Positions 34,302 through 42,687 are shown, numbered from the stretch's first letter. The stretch: 60,739 nucleotides of DNA from an uncultured Selenomonadales bacterium (GCA_900314765.1 OMWN01000075.1:1-60739), one strand, 5' to 3'. The notes: generated from the sequence alone by a model not told the origin. Numbers and translations: made by a program.

Positions 34302-34437
34302 CGGCAGGCGATCGGGGGAACGAGGAAAGGTACTGTTGTCGTAGTTTTCGGTAGGTTTCTCACAGGGCGCCGGACGATCGGAGCCTCAAAACCAGTTTGG
34401 GCAGGTGCCCAAAGAATCAATGCGAGGAGATTTTTTC
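34302..34437 (+). promoter_or_regulatory. Structured leader upstream of the zinc-ribbon gene (class not recognised)
   Basis: The 136 nt between the YjfB-like stop and the zinc-ribbon start contain nested complementary segments. CGATCG (near 34309) can pair with CGATCG (near 34375), enclosing GAGGAAA with TTTCTC and TACTG with CGGTA. A separate hairpin TTTGGGC/GCCCAAA (34396-34413) stands just before the ribosome-binding site. No promoter is obvious, so it may be part of the YjfB transcript. It matches no riboswitch consensus I could recall. Confidence 0.4.
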
Positions 34438-34728
34438 ATGGAGTATCAAGACAAGACATTAGTATGCAAGGACTGTGGCAAGGAGTTCATCTTCAGCGCA
34501 GGTGAGCAAGCTTTCTATGCTGAGAAGGGCTTCGAGAACGAGCCAGTCCGCTGCCGTGACTGCCGCGACAAACGCCGTCGTTCACGCGAGGGAGACCGTG
34601 AGCCACGCAAGATGTACACCGTCATCTGCGCGGAATGCGGCAAAGAGACACAGGTACCATTCGAGCCAAAGGATGACCGCCCAGTTTATTGCCGTGACTG
34701 CTTCAACAAGCGCCGCGGAAATCGCTGA
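34438..34728 (+). CDS. Small protein with two zinc ribbons
   Basis: 96 residues with four CxxC pairs: C10/C13 and C37/C40 make the first ribbon (KTLVCKDCGKEF ... RCRDCRDKRR). CAECGKETQVPF and VYCRDCFNKRR make the second, of the CxxC/VPF/RPVYC type often seen in small bacterial zinc proteins. The ends are basic, suggesting nucleic-acid binding. The ATG at 34438 has GAGGAG 8 nt upstream. A structured leader precedes it and a long hairpin follows. Function unknown. Confidence 0.85.
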   Translation: MEYQDKTLVCKDCGKEFIFSAGEQAFYAEKGFENEPVRCRDCRDKRRRSREGDREPRKMYTVICAECGKETQVPFEPKDDRPVYCRDCFNKRRGNR

Positions 34729-34762
34729 GCTTTAATGAAAGCTATTAAGATACGTTAACCCG

Positions 34763-34823
34763 CAGGGGCGCAACGGCGCGTCCTCCTGATTTTTCGTCAT
34801 GAGGGTGCAGCTGTGCGCCCCTG
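34763..34823 (+). terminator. Long hairpin behind the zinc-ribbon gene
   Basis: CAGGGGCGCA (34763-34772) pairs with TGCGCCCCTG (34814-34823), with an inner stem CCTC-CTGA / TCA-TGAGG. The T-tail is short (TTCAGTTATT), so it may be a weak terminator, an mRNA-protecting hairpin, or a leader structure for the next gene 45 nt downstream. Confidence 0.55.
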
Positions 34824-34867
34824 TTCAGTTATTCTAATCATTCACTAACCAAAGGAGAGATTGTGGA

Positions 34868-35662
34868 ATGAAAAAAGTATTGCTGATTTGCATGGCTCTC
34901 ATCATGTCCCTCTCAGTCCTCGTTGCGGGCTGCGGCGGCGGCAGTGAGAAAAAGGCCGACCAGAAAGCATCATCGACGGAGAAAGTGCTCCGCATCGGCA
35001 CGAACGCCGACTTCGCACCGTTCGAGTTCCAGGACGTCGACGGCAAAAACTACGAGGGCTTCGACATGGACCTCATCCGCGCCGTCGCCAAAGAGATGGG
35101 CTACAAGGCTGACATCCAGAACATCAACTTCGACGGCCTCATCCCTGCGATGGAGTCCGGCAACCTCGATGTCATCATCTCCGGCATGACGATAAACGAC
35201 GAGCGCAAGCAGAAAGTCGAGTTCTCTGACCCGTACTATAAATCTGGCCTCTCCATCGTCGTCAAGAAAGACAACAACGACATAAAGAAATTCACCGACC
35301 TCAAAGGCAAGAAAGTCGCTGTCCAGATTGGCACGACGAGCGCAAAAGAAGTCCACAAGATCGAGGGCGTCGAGGTCAAAGAGCTCAACAGCTCCGCTGA
35401 CACATTCATGGAGCTCAAGGCCGGCGGCGTCGATGCAGTCGTCAACGACCGTCCTGTCAACGACACATACATCAAGACGACCGGCGGCGCAGACGTCAAG
35501 GCGCTCGACGAGCTCCTCACGAGCGAGGACTACGGCATAGCGATGTCCAAGAAGAATCCAGAGCTCGTCAAATCCGTCAACGCTGCCCTCAAGAAACTCC
35601 ACGAGAACGGCGAGTACGACAAGATTTTCACGAAATGGTTCGGCGCTGCTCCGAAGAAATAA
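34868..35662 (+). CDS. Polar amino acid ABC transporter substrate-binding lipoprotein
   Basis: 264 residues. The lipoprotein signal has C22 in LVAGC. Then comes a type II periplasmic-binding fold (RIGTNADFAPFEFQD, EGFDMDLIRAVAKEMGY, DVIISGMTI, QIGTTSAKE). It belongs to the GlnH/ArtJ/FliY group; the ligand is unknown. The matching permease and ATPase genes are not adjacent but 5.6 kb downstream (41262, 41914), beyond the peptidase, the autotransporter and several repeats. AAAGGAGAG precedes the ATG and a strong terminator follows. Confidence 0.92.
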   Translation: MKKVLLICMALIMSLSVLVAGCGGGSEKKADQKASSTEKVLRIGTNADFAPFEFQDVDGKNYEGFDMDLIRAVAKEMGYKADIQNINFDGLIPAMESGNLDVIISGMTINDERKQKVEFSDPYYKSGLSIVVKKDNNDIKKFTDLKGKKVAVQIGTTSAKEVHKIEGVEVKELNSSADTFMELKAGGVDAVVNDRPVNDTYIKTTGGADVKALDELLTSEDYGIAMSKKNPELVKSVNAALKKLHENGEYDKIFTKWFGAAPKK

Positions 35663-35694
35663 TCAGAGCGCAAAGACAAGACACATAAACGCAT

Positions 35695-35733
35695 AAAAAA
35701 CCGACGCGATGAGATTCATCGCGTCGGTTTTTT
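35695..35733 (+). terminator. Terminator of the amino-acid-binding protein gene
   Basis: A near-perfect stem of about 18 bp (AAAAAACCGACGCGATGA and its complement) around GATT, ending in TTTTTT. Confidence 0.92.
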
Positions 35734-35799
35734 GTTGTGGGGAAAAGGAGCGTCACAGACGTAAGATTATTCACATACGCCAATTCGATTCGTTAGTTG

Positions 35800-36053
35800 A
35801 CCCTCTCCGCCTCGCATTCGCTCGGCACCTCCCCCATTGGGGAGGCTACCTTCACAGACGCTAAAATTATTCACACTAGCTAAATCGATTCAGTAGTGAA
35901 ATTGAAACTTCGTATTCCCATTGTAATCGAAAACGTGTAGCTTGCACACACGTAAAGCAAAGACTATCTTTCACTTTTCATCATATCGTAGAGCATCGCT
36001 TTCGCTATGCCTCCCACTCTGGGGGAGGTGGCCCCGCAGGGGCCGGAGAGGGT
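35800..36053. repeat. Family 1 palindromic MITE-like element, copy 5
   Basis: 254 bp in the same orientation as copy 1. Ends and much of the middle (GTGTAGCTTGC, GTAAAGCAAA, ATCGCTTTCGCTATGCC) agree closely with copy 6 at 40777-41031, so the two form direct repeats around the peptidase/autotransporter module. Confidence 0.85.
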
Positions 36054-36305
36054 TCGCTTTTCCCTAAAAAAATCTCCTCTCATCGCCTCAAAATCGCGAA
36101 CAAATTATCTCATCTCTCCATTCATCAAACGATTAGACATAAAAATCAACGATTAAACAGAAATTCACCAAAAATTTTTTGAATGTGTTAAAATGAATTC
36201 ACGCAAAGAAGTGTAATGCGTATCTATCTATGGTATACAGGCTTTCAAGGATGAATCGGATAAATTCAAGGGGGAATGGCCATGACGAATCAGCGAACAT
36301 ATTAA

Positions 36306-36545
36306 CCCCCGTCACTCGCTCGCTTTCGCTCGCGGGTGACTCCGACAGCGACGTCGCGCGCCTCTCGCCGCGCTCATCGCTCTCTCTTCGCCCCCGTCGC
36401 CCGCTCGCATTCGCTCGCGGGTGACTCCAACAGCGACACCGCGCGGCTCTCGCCGCGCTCGTCGCACTCATCACGCTCGTCGCTTTCATCACTTTCGTCG
36501 CGCTTGTCGCGCTCTCCACACTCTTCGCTCTCATCTCATTCATCG
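36306..36545. repeat. GC-rich tandem and simple-sequence repeat behind the M48 gene
   Basis: Two direct copies of a 75-bp unit (36306-36380 and 36391-36465, offset 85 bp) both contain CGCTCGCGGGTGACTCC and CTCTCGCCGCGCTC. They are followed by a degenerate run of TCGTCGC/TCATCAC triplet-like repeats up to the stop of the peptidase gene. The stretch from 36054 to 36305 holds no recognisable gene. Confidence 0.7.
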
Positions 36546-37232
36546 CATGGCGTAAATCTTTTTTCTCTCTTCGTACGATGGATGGGTGCGGGAGTCGTCG
36601 GGGATGCCGGCGGCTTCGAGGTGATCCCAAAGCCCTACGGCGACGGCGGGCGCGATGCCCGCGCGCGGCAGGAGCGCCGCCGCCCACTGGTCGGCCTCGC
36701 GCTCTTCGTGGAGTCCGAGGTCTGCGTGCATCGCGGCGTCGACGAAGGCTCTCGCGCCGTCGTCGATGTCTTTCGCCCGCGCCGCGCGCCGCGCGAGGTA
36801 GGCCGCGCGCAGGCTGCGGCGGATGCCGCGCACGGGGTGAGCGAGCGCGAGGTGGCCGAGCTCGTGCGCGAGGAGCACGGAGAGCTCGCCGTCGTCGGTG
36901 ACGAGCGCGAGCATGCCGCGATGCACGACGACGAGCCCCGGCAGGGCGTAGGCATTCACGTCATCGCGCGACGTCACGACGACGAGCGGCTGCTCCATCT
37001 GCGCGGCCCGTGTGAGCGGCAAAAGCAGCCGCTCGACGCGCGCCCGACCCGCGCCGCCATCGTCATCATTCGCCGCGCCGAAGCGCGCCTCGACGGCTCT
37101 GACATACGCCGCGCGCCCGTCCTCCGTGTCAGTATAGCGCGCGACAGCGGCATCGAGCGACGATGATGCAGACACCTGCGCGCTCGCCATCAAAATGGCG
37201 ACGACCATCAAAATCAATCGTATCGGATGCAT
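36540..37232 (-). CDS. Secreted M48-family metallopeptidase
   Basis: 230 residues. It has a signal peptide (LILMVVAILMASAQVSAS) and the zinc motif HELGH at 123-127, with the third ligand in EEREAD (about 176-181). The single-domain BepA/YcaL-like M48 layout suggests an envelope peptidase acting on misfolded outer-membrane or exported proteins. It is divergent from the autotransporter, so a quality-control role is plausible but inferred. The ATG at 37232 has GGGGGG 7-8 nt upstream. The gene is exceptionally GC-rich and runs straight into a simple-sequence repeat. Confidence 0.85.
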   Translation of the reverse strand: MHPIRLILMVVAILMASAQVSASSSLDAAVARYTDTEDGRAAYVRAVEARFGAANDDDGGAGRARVERLLLPLTRAAQMEQPLVVVTSRDDVNAYALPGLVVVHRGMLALVTDDGELSVLLAHELGHLALAHPVRGIRRSLRAAYLARRAARAKDIDDGARAFVDAAMHADLGLHEEREADQWAAALLPRAGIAPAVAVGLWDHLEAAGIPDDSRTHPSYEERKKIYAMR

Positions 37233-37257
37233 CGGACATCCCCCCTTCTGTTCTTTG

Positions 37258-37288
37258 GGAAACACTGCTTAAACTGATCAGCGTTTCC
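37258..37288. repeat. Family 3 miniature palindrome upstream of the M48 and autotransporter genes
   Basis: GGAAACACTG (37258-37267) and CAGCGTTTCC (37279-37288), 11 nt apart, with one mismatch. It shares GATCAGCGTTTCCTT with the miniature at 33772-33803. The rest of 37289-37477 is AT-rich promoter-like DNA without a clear gene. Confidence 0.5.
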
Positions 37289-37477
37289 TTCATTCTACGA
37301 AAAATGTTCGTCATAATCAATGCGCCATCGCCGTTTTTTGTATTTCATGCCCCAAAAATGCATTTCATGCCACTTTTGCGCAGCGCTCGGCTGATTTGTG
37401 ATATGATGGCCATGCAAAGGAAAAGAAATGACTGACCGCATCAATACGCGAGTCATACAGAAAGAAAGGTGTTTTAT

Positions 37478-38733
37478 ATGAAAAAGTGGAGGTCACAAAA
37501 GAAAAATCGCCGTCTGGCGCTGCTCGTCGCGGGCACGCTCAGCCTGACGGCCGCGCTCACGTTCTGCCCCCCGTCGTGGACATGCGCGCTGCCGGTGTGG
37601 AAATCGGCAGCAGCATCGCCTATGCGGCGGATGTCACATACGAACTGGTGAAGGCTTCGGCGCTGAATAGCACGACATTCACTGCGGGTCAGAGCTACAA
37701 AGTGGTCAACGACGCTGGCAAGGAACTTGCTCGCTTCACGACGGTGGAGGTATATGGGCGGGCGAATGGGAAATATAGTGAGAATCCTATCGAAACAGAA
37801 CTCACCTATGACCCGTCCGCTGGGAAGATTACCTTAACCAAGGGGGCCGTCGAAAACTTGACAATTTCCGCGAACACGGAAGTAATGTATGATAAATCCT
37901 CCGGGGGATTCACCGCGGATGATAAAGAGCACGGTTATATAAATGCAAAAAGTGTCATTGGGAATGTCACGCTCGAAGGCGGCGGGGCAACGTATTCGAC
38001 AAACATCGGCAGTTCTGGCTATCATATTGTAGCTGCGACGGCGGAGGGCAGCACGGGAACCTTAACGTATCAAAAGGATGGGAGTCAAGTGGCGGTGTAC
38101 AAGTGTACGGGGGGCACGAAAATTTCCGCTATCGATTCTACGAATGCTTCCAGCTTCCAGCACATTTCCGGGACTTCGGACGGGGGTGTGATAGATATCA
38201 GCGGGATTGCTGGCGACGGGAATACGTATAAGCTGACAATTCAGGGCGGCACCACCGTCGATACGGGCCAAGCCAAGATCACGACCCCTGCGTATGGAAG
38301 GTGCGATCTTTCTCTTCAAAAGGATACGACCATCATGGGTGACGGAGCTTATGACGACATCAAGAAATCGGAAGTTGGAACAGGCACGCTGAAATTCAAG
38401 GATCAGGTAAGCATAACGGTAAACAACCTCGCGGCGGATACGCTCAATGTATTTGAAATCAAGGCTAATAACCTCACCGTGGGCACGCTCATTACAGGGT
38501 CTGAACATGGAGCTACCGTGGAGGACACCCTCACGGTGGAACATGCTGTCGACCAGCTTGGCGACCTCATAGCTGGCACCATCATAGGAGGAGGCGACAT
38601 CAAAACGACGGGGGGGGTATATCAATGTGACGAAGGGCGACCTCGTGGCGGGAAATGTCTACACGGTACAAACCCTCAATGTGAAGGGCGATGTCATCGC
38701 AACGGGCAACGTCTCTGCGACGCTTGGTATTAA
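37478..38733 (+). CDS. Autotransporter adhesin, N-terminal part (signal peptide and first passenger section; frame-broken)
   Basis: The true start is ATG 37478 (AGAAAGGTG upstream; MKKWRSQKKNRR, then a hydrophobic run), a long signal peptide. At a C6 run (37567-37572) the frame must change to give a sensible continuation, GSSIAYAADVTYEL, with likely cleavage near AYA-AD. That second frame runs to 38733, but from the G8 run at 38610 the coding continues in the frame of 38627-40576. With C7 and G7 the gene would be a single open frame of about 1030 codons. The passenger here is Gly/Thr/Ser-rich beta-helix-like sequence. Phase variation, pseudogene or sequencing error are all possible. Confidence 0.75.
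37567..37572 (+). repeat. C6 homopolymer at a frame change in the autotransporter gene
   Basis: The signal-peptide frame ends soon after this run (stop near 37651). The frame shifted by one encodes the mature N-terminus. Adding one C would join them. Confidence 0.6.
38610..38617 (+). repeat. G8 homopolymer at a frame change in the autotransporter gene
   Basis: Upstream coding (GGGDIKTTGG) and downstream coding (YINVTKGDLVAGN) are in different frames. Removing one G joins them exactly. Poly-G runs of this length are classic slipped-strand sites. Confidence 0.7.
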
Positions 38734-40576
38734 GGCAAACTCCATCAATGCAACGGGAAATGTCACTTCGAGCGCGAGAAATGTTGAAGTGACCGGCAAC
38801 CTCACGGCGAAGAATGTCGAGGCGGGCACCACCCTCACGGCGGCATCCATCAACGCATCGGGCAAGGTCTCTGCAAAAGAGAATATTACGGTGACAGGTA
38901 ACCTTAAGGCGAATGAGGTCGAGCTCGCAAAGACCGAGAATGGAGATGGAGTCATCAAAGCCGACTCCATCACAGCAACAGGCAATGTCTCTGCAAATAA
39001 TAATAAAATCAATGTAACAAACGACCTCACAGCGAAGGACGTCTCGGGGAAAGCCGTCACGGCGGACTCCATCAGCGCAACGGGCAACGTCACGGCGAGC
39101 AATGGCGATGTCAACGTGACGAACAACCTCACAGCGAAGGATGTCTCAGGCAAAAACGTCACGGCGAACAACATCACGGCGGACACGGTCACTGCGAGCG
39201 AGCGCGTCAGCGTGGCGGACACGCTTTCTGTCACAAAATCGCTGAATGCATCGGAAGCCACCGCCTCGACCGTCATCCTTTCCAAAGGCGCGACGGCGAC
39301 AGGCAATATCACGACGGATACGCTGCAAGTCGATCCGTCGACCGCAGCCACCGCACTCGCGAACACGACCGTGAAGGCAGCGACGGCCGGCAGCACGATC
39401 AATATCGCGGATGCGGACGGATTTGCCATCACGAACCAGAACCTCCTCGCGTCCATCGCGGCGGCGGCCGGCCTCCAGTCGGGCAGCTATATCTCCGTGA
39501 TCACGGATTTTGGAAAACAGAACATCCCGGGGATGATTGACAGGATTGGCACGTGGAATCCCTTTGAAGAAAAACTCTTTGACATCGCGAGCCTGGGAGA
39601 CCTCCCGGAAGCTGACATAGCGAAATGGAGAGCGCAGTTCGCGCAGGCGTACCGCGAGAGCGAGCCGGTGCACGACCTCGTCAACGCCACGGCGAATGCA
39701 GGCGCAGTGACGACGCAGGCCATCTCGGGCGCGTTCACGCTCGGCGCGGCGTCGCGCACGGCCGACCTGCGCGCGGGCGCCCCGGCCTCGGCTGTCATCG
39801 ACAATGGCGGCGCAGAGAGCGACACCAGCAGCCTCTGGGTCTCCATCAAGGGCGGCAAGACGACAGTCGACGGCGGCGACTACGCCGACACGCGCGTCCG
39901 CGTCACGACGTATCAGGCGGGCTATGACTTCAGGCTCAGCGATGCCGACTACCTCGGCGTCTATCTCGGCACCGCCACAGGCTACGCGCAGACCGATGGC
40001 CGCTACAGCAAGCGCATCGACATAAAGCACGCGTGGAACTATGGGCTCTACGGCACGCACGAGTTCGGCGGCGGCCGCTACCTCGACTACATGCTGCAGG
40101 GCGGCAAATTCGACAACAAAATCGAGGGCCACGACACGTGGGGCACGAAGAGCTTCGGCGGCGTCATCGGCTACGGCTGGAAATATCGCACGCAAAGCAA
40201 GCAGCACGAACTCACGTGGAACCCGTACGTCCGCTTCAAGTACGACCACATCAAGATGGACGACCGCACATTCGCGGGCAACAAGGTCACGACCGACGAC
40301 GAGAACGCCCTCTCCATGAAGCTCGGCCTGGACGTCTCCACCGACTTCGGCCTCTACGGCGGCATCGCCTACAGCCGCGGCCTCTCGGGCTCACTCTCAT
40401 CCTACGTCAACTCGTTCGCCATGCCCTCCTCCGACTTCGATGACAACGTCATCTATCTGAACCTCGGCTACAAAGGCTACGTGAACGAAAACACCATGTT
40501 CAACCTCAACTTTGAGAAAACATTCTGCGACTACGACGGCTGGACCGCCGAAGCCCGCGTCGACTTCCTGTTCTGA
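38627..40576 (+). CDS. Autotransporter adhesin, C-terminal part (repeat passenger and outer-membrane beta-barrel)
   Basis: 649 residues in the frame after the G8 run; the 38627 GTG is probably not a real start. About the first 250 residues are imperfect repeats of the kind TADSISATGNVTASNG-DVNVTNNLTAKDVSG, a beta-solenoid-like passenger. A linker with helix-forming sequence follows (NLLASIAAAAG to VHDLVNATANAG). The last 260 residues are a type V autotransporter beta-barrel (SLWVSIKGGKT, alternating aromatic strands, ending ARVDFLF with terminal Phe). This shows the cell has an outer membrane. Near-identical repeat units could recombine. It is continuous with 37478-38610 apart from the frame breaks. 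Confidence 0.9.
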   Translation: MTKGDLVAGNVYTVQTLNVKGDVIATGNVSATLGIKANSINATGNVTSSARNVEVTGNLTAKNVEAGTTLTAASINASGKVSAKENITVTGNLKANEVELAKTENGDGVIKADSITATGNVSANNNKINVTNDLTAKDVSGKAVTADSISATGNVTASNGDVNVTNNLTAKDVSGKNVTANNITADTVTASERVSVADTLSVTKSLNASEATASTVILSKGATATGNITTDTLQVDPSTAATALANTTVKAATAGSTINIADADGFAITNQNLLASIAAAAGLQSGSYISVITDFGKQNIPGMIDRIGTWNPFEEKLFDIASLGDLPEADIAKWRAQFAQAYRESEPVHDLVNATANAGAVTTQAISGAFTLGAASRTADLRAGAPASAVIDNGGAESDTSSLWVSIKGGKTTVDGGDYADTRVRVTTYQAGYDFRLSDADYLGVYLGTATGYAQTDGRYSKRIDIKHAWNYGLYGTHEFGGGRYLDYMLQGGKFDNKIEGHDTWGTKSFGGVIGYGWKYRTQSKQHELTWNPYVRFKYDHIKMDDRTFAGNKVTTDDENALSMKLGLDVSTDFGLYGGIAYSRGLSGSLSSYVNSFAMPSSDFDDNVIYLNLGYKGYVNENTMFNLNFEKTFCDYDGWTAEARVDFLF

Positions 40577-40599
40577 GGAAGAAATAGGATATGAATGAA

Positions 40600-40636
40600 A
40601 ATAGAGCTGTTGCGGCTTGCAACAGCTCTATTTTTG
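40600..40636 (+). terminator. Terminator of the autotransporter gene
   Basis: A perfect 14-bp stem, AATAGAGCTGTTGC / GCAACAGCTCTATT, with a 5-nt loop and a T-run. Confidence 0.92.
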
Positions 40637-40654
40637 TGTGAGGGGTAATAGACG

Positions 40655-40775
40655 ACCCTCTCCGCCTCGCATTCGCTCGCGTAAACATTCCACTGGCATG
40701 TTTACCCCCCCAAAGTGTGAGGCTGGCGTTACAGAGTCTGCGATTATTTACGCTAGCTAAAACGATTCATTAGCA
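40655..40775. repeat. Family 1 half element in front of copy 6
   Basis: A left half only: ACCCTCTCCGCCTCGCATTC, then a 25-nt hairpin variant (40681-40705, GTAAACATTCC/GGCATGTTTAC), then the GATTATTTAC middle. It ends where copy 6 begins. Confidence 0.75.
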
Positions 40776-40776
40776 G

Positions 40777-41031
40777 ACCCTCTCCGCCTCGCATTCGCTC
40801 GGCACCTCCCCCATTGGGGAGGCTACCTTTACGGAAGCTGTGATTATCTACATAAGCTAAAAAGATTCATTAGGCAAAACACAATTTCACAATCCAAGAG
40901 TAATAGAAAGCGTGTAGCTTGCTCCCGCGTAAAGCAAAAGACTATCGTTCACTTTCAATCATATCGTAAAGCACCGCTTTCGCTATGCCTCCCACTCTGG
41001 GGGAGGTGGCCCCGCAGGGGCCGGAGAGGGT
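40777..41031. repeat. Family 1 palindromic MITE-like element, copy 6
   Basis: 255 bp, directly oriented and closely similar to copy 5 (35800-36053); the outer 50-60 bp at each end are practically identical. Confidence 0.85.
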
Positions 41032-41106
41032 CGTGAAAAGACTTTCATTTCACATCAAGCGTATCGTTTGAATTCCATCATTCACTTTTCCCCATCATCA
41101 AAACTC

Positions 41107-41210
41107 TTGACGAAACGCTTCTTTCGTGCAATAATACGTGTGATAAATCATGCAAAGACGCAGACATTTAGTGTCGGCGTCTTTTATTTTTTATTAAGAT
41201 TTGCTATAAT
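41107..41210 (+). promoter_or_regulatory. Promoter, terminator-like hairpin and second promoter upstream of the amino acid permease gene
   Basis: TTGACG (41107), 17 bp, AATAAT (41130-41135) would start an RNA near 41142. It runs at once into the hairpin AAAGACGCAGACA / TGTCGGCGTCTTT (41154-41184) followed by a T-rich tail. A second -10, TATAAT (41205-41210), lies behind the hairpin. The arrangement looks like an attenuator or a very short separate transcript. Confidence 0.5.
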
Positions 41211-41261
41211 AATAAACATTCATGTGAGTGCATAAAGTTTCACAAGAGAAAGGGTGTTAAT

Positions 41262-41930
41262 ATGGAATTTAATTTTGACCTCGCGCTGAGATCGATGCCG
41301 CTGCTTTTGATGGGCGCCGTGGTCACAGTGAAGATAACGGCGCTTTCTGTCGCGCTCGGCATCGTGATTGGTCTTTTTGTCGGCATCGCGCGCATTTCGT
41401 CGATACGCATCATCCGCATTCTCGCGGCGATTTATGTGGATTTCCTGCGCGGCACGCCACTCCTCGTTCAGATTTTCCTCATTTATTTCGCGCTGCCTGT
41501 GGTGACGGGCATCCACATGGACCCGTTCATCGCGGCCATCGCGTCGTGCAGTATCAATTCGGGCGCGTATGTCGCTGAGATTTTCCGCGCTGGCATACAG
41601 TCGATAGACGAGGGGCAGATGGAGGCAGGCCGCTCGCTCGGCATGACGTGGGCGCAGACGATGCGCTACATCATCGTGCCGCAGGCTTTCAAGCGCGTCA
41701 TCCCGCCGCTCGGCAACGAGTTCATCGCACTGCTGAAGGACTCGTCGCTCGTGTCGGTCATCGGCTTTGAGGAGCTCACGCGCCGTGGCCAGCTCGTCAT
41801 CGCGAGGACGTACGGCTCGCTCGAGATATGGGTCTGCGTCGCGCTCATTTACCTCGCCATGACAATCACGATTTCGCGCTTCGTGGCGTACCTCGAGAGG
41901 AGGAACAAGACAGTTGATAATAGAGATTAA
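41262..41930 (+). CDS. glnP: Polar amino acid ABC transporter permease (GlnP/HisM type)
   Basis: 222 residues, about five transmembrane segments. The ABC permease EAA loop [23 protein letters not shown] is preceded by the family segment [17 protein letters not shown]. It forms the membrane channel of a polar amino acid importer. The 3' end overlaps the ATPase gene by 17 nt. The probable binding protein is 5.6 kb upstream at 34868. GAAAGGGTG precedes the ATG. The gene symbol is by family; the amino acid is not known. Confidence 0.92.
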   Translation: MEFNFDLALRSMPLLLMGAVVTVKITALSVALGIVIGLFVGIARISSIRIIRILAAIYVDFLRGTPLLVQIFLIYFALPVVTGIHMDPFIAAIASCSINSGAYVAEIFRAGIQSIDEGQMEAGRSLGMTWAQTMRYIIVPQAFKRVIPPLGNEFIALLKDSSLVSVIGFEELTRRGQLVIARTYGSLEIWVCVALIYLAMTITISRFVAYLERRNKTVDNRD

Positions 41931-42636
41931 GGGACTCAAGAAGGCATTCGGCGACAATGAAGTGCTCCACGGCGTTGACCTCTCGGTGAAGGAGAAGGAG
42001 GTCGTCGTCATCATCGGGCCGTCGGGCAGCGGCAAATCGACGCTGCTCAGGTGCATAAATTATCTCGAGAAGCCGACGGGCGGCTCGGTCACGGTCGACG
42101 GCATCAATCTTGACAGCGACGCCAATATAAACAAGGTGCGTGAGGAGGTCGGCATGGTCTTCCAGCGCTTCAATCTGTTCCCGCACATGACGGTGCTCAA
42201 AAACATCACGCTCGCGCCGATGAAGGTAAAGCACATAGCGCAGGACGAGGCGGAGGAGATGGCGCGAAAGCTCCTCGAGCGCGTCGGGCTCAAGGACAAA
42301 ATCGACGCGTACCCCGAGCAGCTCTCGGGCGGCCAGCAGCAACGCGTGGCCATCGCGCGCGCGCTCGCGATGAAGCCGAAAATCATGCTTTTCGATGAGC
42401 CGACGAGCGCGCTCGACCCGGAGATGGTCAAAGAGGTGCTGAACGTCATGAAGGCGCTCGCCGAGGGCGGCATGACGATGGTCGTCGTGACGCACGAGAT
42501 GGGATTTGCGCGCGAGGTCGGCGACAGGGTGCTGTTCGTCGACGACGGCATGATTGTGGAGCAAGGCACGCCGGACGATGTGTTCAATCACCCGAAGGAA
42601 TCGCGCACGAAGACGTTTTTGTCGCAGATTCTCTGA
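41914..42636 (+). CDS. glnQ: Polar amino acid ABC transporter ATP-binding protein (GlnQ type)
   Basis: 240 residues. Walker [10 protein letters not shown] is at 35-43, Q-loop VFQRFNLF, signature LSGGQQQR, Walker [14 protein letters not shown] and the H-loop [12 protein letters not shown]. It powers the importer with the preceding permease. It starts at TTG 41914 inside the permease gene, with GAGGAGG upstream, so it is translationally coupled. It is followed by a family 1 repeat. Confidence 0.95.
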   Translation: MIIEIKGLKKAFGDNEVLHGVDLSVKEKEVVVIIGPSGSGKSTLLRCINYLEKPTGGSVTVDGINLDSDANINKVREEVGMVFQRFNLFPHMTVLKNITLAPMKVKHIAQDEAEEMARKLLERVGLKDKIDAYPEQLSGGQQQRVAIARALAMKPKIMLFDEPTSALDPEMVKEVLNVMKALAEGGMTMVVVTHEMGFAREVGDRVLFVDDGMIVEQGTPDDVFNHPKESRTKTFLSQIL

Positions 42637-42687
42637 TGGGAGCGTCGGGCAAGTTCTGATTTATTTTTATAATTTTGTGAAGACTAA

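Noticed and set aside
34302-34437. Cyclic-di-GMP, ZTP, glutamine or RNase P-like RNA
   Set aside because: Isolated words (GAGGAAA, TGGGCA) resemble these classes, but conserved cores such as GGGCAAACC or the full ZTP pattern are absent.
36199-36687. Minus-strand Ser/Ala/Thr/Arg-rich frame through the simple repeat
   Set aside because: The residues come from GC-rich tandem repeats and overlap the M48 gene in another frame; no start site or family pattern.
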